Shown piece after piece: positions 1 to 5,433 of a DNA stretch of 7,687 nucleotides. The stretch spans positions 1 to 7,687 of the forward strand of contig QMLM01000075.1 in assembly GCA_003646745.1 (NCBI GenBank), read 5' to 3'. Numbering within the stretch: position 1 is the stretch's first letter; each line of letters opens with the position of its first letter. The translations under genes were made by a program, and so were the position numbers. The stretch comes from Deltaproteobacteria bacterium. GTDB lineage: Bacteria; Desulfobacterota; B13-G15; RBG-16-54-18. The notes below the pieces were generated by a model. The model was not told where the DNA came from. It did no database searches and saw only the letters and a list, made by a program, of their open reading frames with translations.

Positions 1-201
1 GCGCCTAACCACCCCTTCCTCGGCCGGGGAGACTACATAGATCCCCGAGCCAAGCCACAACAGCAGCAAAATAATTAATAAAATGGAAAAACCCCTTTTC
101 CCTTTTTGCGTTTTTTTAAAGAATTCCTTTAAATTCTTCGCCACATCCTCCACGGACGGACCTCTCTGTACCCACTCTCTACCTTCAAAGTCATTTAGCA
201 T
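1..201 (-). CDS. hflK: HflK, FtsH protease modulator subunit (N-terminal fragment, cut by window edge)
   Basis: The minus-strand frame from ATG at 201 stays open for 67 codons to the window edge. It begins MLNDFEGREWVQRG, continues with a charged cytoplasmic stretch rich in Lys, and then has a single membrane segment at about residues 39-53 (ILLIILLLLWLG). The beginning of the SPFH/band-7 domain follows (SGIYVVSPAEEGVVRR), which is the classic HflK junction. HflK and HflC form a membrane complex that cages and modulates the FtsH protease in Gram-negative bacteria. The start is well fixed by a strong Shine-Dalgarno (AAGGAGGT) 5 nt upstream. The rest of the gene, and any hflC, lies outside the window. 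The gene is divergent from the archease operon. Other SPFH proteins such as stomatin or QmcA are less likely because they usually lack this long cytoplasmic N-terminus. Confidence 0.88.
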   Translation of the reverse strand, partial: MLNDFEGREWVQRGPSVEDVAKNLKEFFKKTQKGKRGFSILLIILLLLWLGSGIYVVSPAEEGVVRR

Positions 202-206
202 GATCC

Positions 207-214
207 ACCTCCTT
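207..214 (-). promoter_or_regulatory. Strong Shine-Dalgarno of hflK
   Basis: On the minus strand the sequence reads AAGGAGGT followed by 5 nt and ATG at 201. This decides the hflK start and matches the consensus anti-SD complement almost perfectly. Confidence 0.85.
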
Positions 215-397
215 ATAAAGACACCTTATATGATTATTGGGATGGTAGCAAGCTTTTTATGATTTAATTTAAATATTTCTAAATTAGTAATTTTCGGGGG
301 CAAAAATTTATGAACCACAACAAACTCAGAAATTTCTTCTCGAGTATACATGCCCGGGATCGAGGATCAAGTTGAAAAGATACGCGTCTGAAAGATA

Positions 398-415
398 TAG
401 GGGGGTTTTCCCCTA
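398..415. repeat. Short inverted repeat, possible operator or weak hairpin
   Basis: TAGGGG (398-403) and CCCCTA (410-415) are perfect complements around a GGTTTT loop. It lies about 45 nt upstream of the predicted archease -35 box. It could be a regulator site or a small hairpin. No U-run follows it, so it is not a typical intrinsic terminator. Six base pairs can arise by chance. Confidence 0.3.
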
Positions 416-458
416 CTTCAGTTCAAATCCTTTCTCTGCGAAAAATCCCTCCCCTGAA

Positions 459-487
459 TTGCTTCCCTCTTCAGTGTGTGTTAATAT
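459..487 (+). promoter_or_regulatory. Predicted sigma70-like promoter of the archease-rtcB operon
   Basis: TTGCTT (459-464) and TAATAT (482-487) are separated by exactly 17 nt, close to the TTGACA-N17-TATAAT consensus. Transcription would start near 493-495, only about 5 nt before the archease ATG at 499, so the mRNA would be nearly leaderless. That fits the absence of a good Shine-Dalgarno there. This is prediction only. Confidence 0.45.
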
Positions 488-498
488 AAATAAAGACG

Positions 499-918
499 AT
501 GAAAAGGGGCTATGAGTTCTTAGAGCATACAGGCGATTTGGGAATAAGGGTCTGGGCCGATAGGTTAGAAGGACTCTTTTGTGAAGCGGCCTGGGCCCTC
601 TTTGACATCATCACTGATCTTGAGAAGGTGGAGGTGCATCTAGAGTGGGAAGCAGATGTGGAAGGGTCAGGTCGGGAAGAGTTGATGGTGGCTTGGCTTA
701 ACGAACTCCTTTATCTGCATGAGGTGGAAGGGCTGCTCTTTCGGGATTTTGCAGTGACTGAGATCGACGAAGAAAGGCTAAGGGGGGTGGCTAAGGGAGA
801 GAAGTACCAAGAGGGACGTCATATCATCAAGACCTGCATAAAGGCCGTGACCTATCATCAACTGGAGATAAAGGAAGAGGACGGGCTTTGGCAGGCCCAG
901 ATGATCTTTGATGTCTAA
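499..918 (+). CDS. Archease, activator of RNA ligase RtcB
   Basis: A 139-aa protein of typical archease length. The family hallmarks are visible: the N-terminal FLEHTGDLGI (residues 7-16, with the conserved His10 and Asp13), the C-terminal KAVTYHQLEI (115-124) and the terminal FDV (137-139). The family uses its acidic residues to bind metal and speeds guanylylation and turnover of RtcB, letting the ligase work through many cycles. The immediate downstream neighbour is rtcB, 13 nt away, which strongly supports the call. The ATG has no clear Shine-Dalgarno (upstream is ATAAATAAAGACG), and a promoter-like sequence ends about 11 nt before it, so initiation may be leaderless. It is probably the first gene of the operon. 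Confidence 0.93.
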   Translation: MKRGYEFLEHTGDLGIRVWADRLEGLFCEAAWALFDIITDLEKVEVHLEWEADVEGSGREELMVAWLNELLYLHEVEGLLFRDFAVTEIDEERLRGVAKGEKYQEGRHIIKTCIKAVTYHQLEIKEEDGLWQAQMIFDV

Positions 919-924
919 AGGAGG
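917..924 (+). promoter_or_regulatory. Strong Shine-Dalgarno of rtcB
   Basis: AAAGGAGG lies 7 nt before ATG at 932. It overlaps the archease stop codon (916-918). It sets the rtcB start at 932 rather than the in-frame TTG at 908, which lies inside the archease gene and upstream of this site. Confidence 0.88.
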
Positions 925-931
925 AAATCCT

Positions 932-2386
932 ATGTCTGGAGAGGTTTCCGTACGTATAGAGAAAGTAGATGATTACCGCTGGCGGATACCGCGCGAGGGG
1001 GGAATGCGTACCGACGGCATGGTCTATGCAGATGAGCGAATGTTGGGGGAGATAAGGAAGGATCAAAGCCTCGTGCAGGTGAGGAATGTGGCCTTTTTAC
1101 CCGGGATCGTCGGCTATTCCCTAGCCATGCCCGACATCCATTGGGGATATGGGTTCCCCATAGGGGGGGTAGCCGCTTTTGACGAAGAGGAAGGGGTGGT
1201 CTCCCCCGGCGGGGTGGGATATGACATAAACTGAGGGGTGAGACTGATGCGCTCCGGGCTGGAGCGCCCAGAGATTCAAGACAGGATTAGAGAGATAATA
1301 GATGCTCTCTTTATCAACATCCCCTCGGGGGTAGGATCTCACAGGAAGGATCTGAGGCTAGATGCAGGGCAGGAACGTAAGGTCCTGATGAAGGGGGCCC
1401 AATGGGCGGTGGACCAAGGGTATGGACGATGGGAAGATCTGGAGCATATTGAGGAGAGAGGACGCATCCCCGATGCCGATCCCGAATTTGTATCCTCTAA
1501 GGCCCTGGATAGGGGAAGGGCTCAGCTGGGGACCCTGGGCTCTGGGAACCACTTTGTCGAGGTGGGATATGTGGCCGAAGTATATGACGAAGGGTTAGCT
1601 GGGGCTTTGGGGTTGAGAAAGGACCAGGTGACTGTTATCGTTCACACCGGCTCCAGGGGTTTGGGCCATCAGGTCTGCGATGATTACATCAGGGTGATGC
1701 TCCAGGCTGCACAGAGATATGGGATAGAGCTCCCGGACAAGCAGCTCTGCTGCGCCCCTATTGGGTCCAAGGAAGGAAGGGAATACCTCGCGGCCATGGC
1801 CTGCGCCGCCAATTTCGCCTTCGCCAATCGCCAGATCATTACCCATTGGGTAAGGGAGACCTTCGAACAGGTCCTGCGCATGAGCCCCCGCACCCTCCAG
1901 CTAGACCTCATCTACGATGTGTGTCACAACATTGCCAAGCTGGAGACCCACGAGGTAAATGGAAGGAAGCGGCGGCTCTGTGTACACCGAAAGGGAGCCA
2001 CTAGGGCTTTCCCCCCTCATCACCCCGACGTCCCTGATGATTACAAAGAGATTGGGCAGCCTGTACTGATCCCCGGAGACATGGGGAGGTACTCTTATGT
2101 GTTGGTCGGCACCCAGAGGGCGTTACAGGAGACCTTTGGGAGTACCTGCCATGGTGCGGGCAGGCTCTTGAGCCGCCATCAGGCCAAAAAAAGCGCCCAT
2201 GGTCGATCAGTGACCCAGGAGTTGGAGGCTAAAGGGATATATGTCAGAGCCGCCAGTCGGGCTACCATCGTGGAGGAGATCCCTGAGGCATATAAGGACG
2301 TGAGCGATGTGGTGGATGTGGTACATGGGGCTGGTATTAGCAAAAAGATAGTAAAGTTGAAACCTTTGGGTGTGATCAAGGGATGA
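932..2386 (+). CDS. rtcB: RNA-splicing ligase RtcB, probable selenoprotein (Sec101 encoded by in-frame TGA)
   Basis: RtcB joins RNA 2',3'-cyclic phosphate or 3'-phosphate ends to 5'-OH ends using GTP and Mn2+, in tRNA splicing and RNA repair. From ATG 932 the frame runs 484 residues, the normal length for the family, if TGA at 1232-1234 is read through. That codon falls in GGVGYDIN-U-GVR, where RtcB has the near-invariant DINCGVR; its Cys (Cys98 of Pyrococcus horikoshii) binds the active-site Mn. All other key residues are present at a constant offset: Asp98, His207 (GSGNHF), His238 (HTGSRG), His332 (CHNIAK), the guanylylated His407 (CHGAGR) and Lys483 near the C-terminus. There is no frameshift or second in-frame stop. 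A SECIS-like hairpin follows the TGA. The gene lies directly after archease and overlaps moeA by ATGA. Alternatives are a C-to-A sequencing error, a recent nonsense mutation, or two separate polypeptides, none of which explains the hairpin. The family is certain; the Sec reading is likely. Confidence 0.88.
1232..1234 (+). other. Recoded TGA: predicted selenocysteine codon (Sec101 of RtcB)
   Basis: The codons read GAC ATA AAC TGA GGG GTG AGA, giving D-I-N-U-G-V-R in the RtcB motif DINCGVR. TGA takes the place of the metal-binding cysteine codon exactly. TGA also ends rtcB itself (2384-2386), moeA (4306-4308), mogA (4791-4793) and the small gene at 4808 (5090-5092), so it is a working stop codon in this genome and must be recoded by local context. 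Confidence 0.85.
1232..1271 (+). promoter_or_regulatory. Candidate bacterial SECIS element in rtcB
   Basis: A perfect 7-bp stem, GCGCTCC (1249-1255) with GGAGCGC (1261-1267), closes a 5-nt loop, GGGCT (1256-1260). A lower 3-bp helix, CTG (1244-1246) with CAG (1269-1271), is joined by a small internal loop (A1247 and T1248 opposite C1268). The loop begins 21 nt after the TGA, and both of its first two bases are G. Known bacterial SECIS elements have a small apical loop with G in the first two positions at roughly this distance from UGA; the E. coli fdhF loop is GGUCU. The unpaired T1248 may play the role of the bulged U, though it sits lower in the stem than in fdhF. The element would recruit SelB with Sec-tRNA. 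It is coding throughout (residues 101-114). Confidence 0.8.
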
Positions 2387-4308
2387 AAAGACGTATATAT
2401 CTGCGGATGCGGACATGGGAGGAGGCCCTAGAAATATTTTTGAACAGGTTCAATCCCTCCCAATATGATGGAAGGGAGCTTGTCTGCGTGAAAGAGGCCT
2501 TGGGAAGGGTAACCGCGGAGCCCATCTTCGCCCGCCTCTCCTGCCCCCACTATCACAGTGCGGCTATGGACGGAATCGCATTGCAGGCACAACTCACCTT
2601 TGGAGCAGCGGAGGATCGACCCAAGAGGTTGAGGTTAGGACAGGAGGCCTTTTTCGTGGATACGGGGGAGCCACTTCCCCCTGGAACCGATGCCGTGGTC
2701 ATGATCGAGGAAGTACAGCAGATAGATGAGACTACAGTAGAGATTATACGGGCTGTCCATCCATGGCAGAATGTGCGCACCGTTGGTGAGGATCTAGTTG
2801 CCAGTGAGCTCATCCTCCCCCAAGGTCATCGTATTACCCCTTATGATATGGGGGCGTTGTTAGCGGGAGGGGTCCTAGAGGTACCCGTTAAGAGAAGGCC
2901 TCGGGTGGTGGTGATCCCCACCGGGGATGAGGTGGTATCTCCCGAAGATGCCTTACCCAGGGGACCGAAGGAGGGGGAAATAGTCGACTTCAACTCCACT
3001 ATCTTGGCTGGACTGATCGAGGAGGCCGGCGGAGAATATGTACCCCACCCCATTGTTCGAGATGACCCTATCGAGATAAAAGAGGCCATCCTCTCCACCC
3101 TCCAGTGGGGCTGTGATGTCACCTTGATCAATGCGGGATCGTCCGCAGGCTCTGAAGACTACACTGCCTCCATCGTAGAAGAGTTGGGTGAGGTGTTGGT
3201 TCACGGGGTCGCCATTATGCCGGGGAAACCCACCCTTTTGGGAATAGTAGCCGATAGACCCATTATCGGAATCCCCGGTTATCCGGTCTCTGCCGTGCTT
3301 TCTTTTGAACTGTTCGTCCGGCCCCTTCTGGCCGCCATGTTGGGTCTGGCAGCGCCCGAGAGAGAAAGGGTAAAGGTATGGCCTGCTAAAAGGCTTACTT
3401 CCAAGCTTGGGGTGGAGGAATTCGTGCGGGTGAGGTTGGGGAAGGTGGGAAGTAGAATAGTAGCGGCACCCCTGCCTCGCGGGGCGGGGATCATCACCTC
3501 TCTTACCCGTGCCGATGCCGTCATCCGCATCCCTCGCCTGACCGAAGGGATTGAGGAGGGGCAGCAGGTTGAGGCTGAGCTTTTGTGGGGAAGGGGAAGA
3601 GTAGAAAACACATTGATGATCATCGGCAGCCATGACCTTGCCTTGGATCTATTGGCCAGTTGGATAAGGAAGAAAAATCCCTCACTGTATCTCTCCTCTA
3701 ACCATGTAGGCAGCCTTGAGGGAATCATCTCTCTGAAAAAGGGATATGCCCATATGGCTGGATCCCATCTTTTGGATCCAGCCACAGGAGAGTATAACAT
3801 CCCCTATATTCGCAGGTATCTCTCCGGGGTAAAGGTAAGGCTGGTTCACCTTGCCTATCGCCAGCAGGGTTTTATCGTCCCCCCGGGGAATCCCAAGGGA
3901 ATCAAGGGATTGGAGGATCTGGCGCGGGATGATATTTGTTTTATTAACCGCCAACGGGGTTCCGGTACCCGTGTCCTCCTCGATTACCTTTTAGAGAGAG
4001 AGGGGATAGATTCTGCTGATATCAATGGCTACGAGGACGAGGAATTTACCCATCTTGGGGTAGCGGTGGCAGTTGCCAGCGGCCGGGCTGATACAGGATT
4101 GGGGATCTATGGGGCGGCTAAGGCCCTTGGTCTCGACTTCGTACCTTTGGAGAAAGAGAGGTATGATCTCATTATTCCTCAAGCCCTTTTCGACGATCCC
4201 AAGGTCCAGATGGTCATTGAGATTCTGCGCTCAGAGGGATTCCGGGCACAGATCGAGGCAATAGGTGGCTATGATCCATCTAGGATGGGGGAAGAGATAA
4301 AGGTATGA
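2383..4308 (+). CDS. MoeA-type molybdopterin molybdenumtransferase fused to a C-terminal substrate-binding-like domain
   Basis: A 641-aa two-part protein. Residues 1 to about 400 are MoeA, which inserts molybdate (or tungstate) into adenylylated molybdopterin. Visible motifs are MDGIA (62-66), PTGDEVV (179-185), NAGSSAGSEDYT (250-261, replacing the usual GGxSxG form) and GIPGYPVSA (296-304). From about residue 412 (MIIGSHDLALDLL) to the end is a periplasmic-binding-protein-like domain with AGSHLLDPATGEY (459-471) and RGSGTR (525-530), as found in ModE/LysR-associated and MoeA-fused sensors. There is no signal peptide, so it is cytoplasmic and may bind molybdate, tungstate or another ligand; that role is inference. 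The fusion is a known architecture in anaerobic bacteria and archaea, not an assembly artefact. The ATG overlaps the rtcB stop (ATGA), implying translational coupling. MRTWEEAL at 2407 is an alternative start, but the N-terminus MKRRIYLRM looks family-typical. Confidence 0.9.
   Translation: MKRRIYLRMRTWEEALEIFLNRFNPSQYDGRELVCVKEALGRVTAEPIFARLSCPHYHSAAMDGIALQAQLTFGAAEDRPKRLRLGQEAFFVDTGEPLPPGTDAVVMIEEVQQIDETTVEIIRAVHPWQNVRTVGEDLVASELILPQGHRITPYDMGALLAGGVLEVPVKRRPRVVVIPTGDEVVSPEDALPRGPKEGEIVDFNSTILAGLIEEAGGEYVPHPIVRDDPIEIKEAILSTLQWGCDVTLINAGSSAGSEDYTASIVEELGEVLVHGVAIMPGKPTLLGIVADRPIIGIPGYPVSAVLSFELFVRPLLAAMLGLAAPERERVKVWPAKRLTSKLGVEEFVRVRLGKVGSRIVAAPLPRGAGIITSLTRADAVIRIPRLTEGIEEGQQVEAELLWGRGRVENTLMIIGSHDLALDLLASWIRKKNPSLYLSSNHVGSLEGIISLKKGYAHMAGSHLLDPATGEYNIPYIRRYLSGVKVRLVHLAYRQQGFIVPPGNPKGIKGLEDLARDDICFINRQRGSGTRVLLDYLLEREGIDSADINGYEDEEFTHLGVAVAVASGRADTGLGIYGAAKALGLDFVPLEKERYDLIIPQALFDDPKVQMVIEILRSEGFRAQIEAIGGYDPSRMGEEIKV
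3755..3784. repeat. Perfect 11-bp inverted repeat inside the moeA fusion gene
   Basis: TGGCTGGATCC (3755-3765) and GGATCCAGCCA (3774-3784) are exact complements around the 8-nt loop CATCTTTT. It encodes the conserved stretch MAGSHLLDPAT in the substrate-binding-like domain, so protein constraint may explain part of it. No U-run or in-frame stop accompanies it. It could form an mRNA hairpin. Confidence 0.6.
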
Positions 4309-4793
4309 TGAAGGTAGGAGTGATCACCATCAGCGATAAGGGGTACCGAGGTGAGAGAGAGGATACCAGTGGCCTTGTTATTCAGGAGATGGTGAAGGAG
4401 TTGGATGCTGAGGTGGCCTTCAGCACTGTGATTCCGGATGAGGAAGATGAGATAAAGAAGGTTCTTATCCGGGGGGCGGATGAGATGAAACTTGACCTCA
4501 TCTTGACCACCGGGGGGACCGGTGTCAGCCCACGCGATGTCACCCCTGAGGCCACCTTGGAAGTAATAGAGAGGGAGGTACCTGGCTTCGCCGAGGCCAT
4601 GAGAATGGAAGGTTTGAAGAAGACCCCCCATGCCATGATCTCCCGCGCGGTGTGTGGCGTGCGGGGCAGGACCCTTATTGTCAACCTTCCTGGTAGCCCT
4701 AAAGCGGTAAGGGAAGGGCTGGAGGTGATTTTCCCGGCCTTGCCCCATGCCATCGCTAAGATCCAAGGGGATCCCAGCGAGTGCGGAAGGTGA
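4305..4793 (+). CDS. mogA: MogA/MoaB-family molybdopterin adenylyltransferase
   Basis: A 162-aa protein with the MoCF-binding fold. It activates molybdopterin with ATP to give MPT-AMP, which MoeA uses to insert the metal. Motifs: VGVITISDKG near the N-terminus (4-13), LTTGGTGVSPRDVTPEAT (67-84, the substrate- and metal-contacting signature) and NLPGSPKAV (127-135). Length is usual for MogA/MoaB. The ATGATG start overlaps the moeA stop by 4 nt, so the two are probably translated in a coupled way and work in consecutive steps. MogA and MoaB proteins are hard to tell apart from one sequence; coupling to moeA and the PRDVTPEAT form favour a MogA role. Confidence 0.88.
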   Translation: MMKVGVITISDKGYRGEREDTSGLVIQEMVKELDAEVAFSTVIPDEEDEIKKVLIRGADEMKLDLILTTGGTGVSPRDVTPEATLEVIEREVPGFAEAMRMEGLKKTPHAMISRAVCGVRGRTLIVNLPGSPKAVREGLEVIFPALPHAIAKIQGDPSECGR

Positions 4794-4807
4794 GGATCAG
4801 GTTTAGG

Positions 4808-5092
4808 ATGTTTAAGATCCATTATAAAAATAAGGAATTTAAAGGAGAGAGGATAGAGCTGGATGGCAAGGAGTTTAGCCGCTGCGAATTTAGGGATTGC
4901 CTAATAGTTTTGGAACGAGGTGAGACTCAGATCAGGGATTGTAAGTTCTATAACTGCAAACTCATGCTTCGGGGAAATGCCTATATCATTGCCAAGATCA
5001 TTACCTCGGTTGTCGGAAACAAGCCCTTGAAGGTCCTTGACATCGATGAACCCCTTTTCTTGGAAAGGTCGAGGGCTGAAGGAGGTAGATGA
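4808..5092 (+). CDS. Small protein of unknown function with paired F-x-x-C-type repeats
   Basis: I do not recognise a functional family. From ATG 4808 the protein has 94 residues and begins MFKIHYKNKEFKG. Residues 11-50 hold a regular pattern, FSRCEFRDC (23-31) and IRDCKFYNC (42-50), which resembles a short pentapeptide-repeat-like or beta-solenoid strand ladder with inward Phe/Leu and Cys. A hydrophobic stretch (AYIIAKIITSVVG) follows, too short and polar for a confident membrane helix. The frame is also open from GTG 4781 and GTG 4790; 4790 would overlap the mogA stop as GTGA. I prefer ATG 4808 because MFKIHYK looks like a natural N-terminus and GAGGA (4792-4796) lies 11 nt upstream. The stop TGA (5090-5092) overlaps the next gene. 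Four closely spaced cysteines could bind metal, but this is unproven. Confidence 0.65.
   Translation: MFKIHYKNKEFKGERIELDGKEFSRCEFRDCLIVLERGETQIRDCKFYNCKLMLRGNAYIIAKIITSVVGNKPLKVLDIDEPLFLERSRAEGGR
5081..5085 (+). promoter_or_regulatory. Shine-Dalgarno of the FmdB-family gene
   Basis: GGAGG lies 3 nt before ATG 5089 and 6 nt before ATG 5092. The better spacing, and the typical N-terminus MPIYEY, favour 5092. Confidence 0.7.
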
Positions 5093-5433
5093 TGCCCATT
5101 TACGAATATAGATGTGAGGATTGCGGGCGCCGTTCGAGCTTCTTGGTCCTCAACGTGGAGGAGTTCTCCCCTGTTTGCAGGCATTGCGGAGGGAAAAACC
5201 TCACCAGACTCATCTCAAAAGTTGCCTTTTTGCGCTCGGAGCAGCAGAGGTGGGAGCGCCTAGCTGATCCTTCCCATCTTGGTGATATCGATGAAGGTGA
5301 TCCCCGTTCCATGGCCCAGTGGATGAAGAAGATGGGGAAAGAACTGGGAGAGGATTTGGGAGAAGACTTCGACCAATTGGTAGAGGAGGCAATCGAAGAA
5401 CAGGAAGGTGGAACCCAGGAAGATCTGTTATAG
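5092..5433 (+). CDS. FmdB-family zinc ribbon protein
   Basis: A 113-aa protein starting MPIYEYRCEDCG, the family signature. Two CxxC knuckles, C8-x2-C11 and C29-x2-C32, should bind one zinc. The second half is acidic and charged (residues 50-113, many Glu/Asp), probably flexible. FmdB-like proteins were first noted as putative regulators near formamidase or amidase genes, and most members have no proven role. Here the gene ends an operon with RNA-repair and Mo-cofactor genes, which suggests no specific function. The tail is longer than in the shortest FmdB proteins of about 70-90 aa. Its stop TAG (5431-5433) abuts the tilS stop on the opposite strand. Confidence 0.82.
   Translation: MPIYEYRCEDCGRRSSFLVLNVEEFSPVCRHCGGKNLTRLISKVAFLRSEQQRWERLADPSHLGDIDEGDPRSMAQWMKKMGKELGEDLGEDFDQLVEEAIEEQEGGTQEDLL

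Larger units (their letters stand above)
202..498. other. Divergent intergenic region between hflK and archease
   Basis: This 297-nt non-coding stretch separates two divergent genes and should hold both promoters. Positions 255-295 are AT-rich. On the minus strand, TTGCTA (246-251) and TATAAG (225-230) resemble -35 and -10 boxes, but the 15-nt spacing is poor, so I treat the hflK promoter as unresolved. A short inverted repeat, TAGGGG/CCCCTA, lies at 398-415. I see no ORF, tRNA or tandem repeat here. Confidence 0.6.

Noticed and set aside
417..440. tRNA-like segment (GTTCAAATCC, recalling a T-loop or a tRNA-Sec anticodon loop)
   Set aside because: Flanking bases do not form the required T-arm or anticodon stems, and no acceptor stem is found in the intergenic region.
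908..1234. A separate 108-aa gene ending at the TGA, plus a second gene from GTG 1238
   Set aside because: Together they make one continuous RtcB in the same frame with no gap; the break falls inside the DINCGVR active-site motif. The TTG at 908 lies within archease, upstream of the true Shine-Dalgarno.
1232..1234. Genome-wide reassignment of TGA (to Trp or Gly)
   Set aside because: TGA ends four reading frames here at positions expected for those proteins, and the residue needed at this site is Cys-like, not Trp or Gly.
2664..2681. GGGGGA/TCCCCC inverted repeat in moeA
   Set aside because: It encodes the conserved TGEPLPPGTD stretch, is only 6 bp long and is expected from Gly/Pro codons.
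2953..3633. 226-codon open frame on the minus strand inside the moeA fusion
   Set aside because: It is antisense to a well-conserved gene, has no recognisable domain or Shine-Dalgarno, and looks like a shadow of codon bias.
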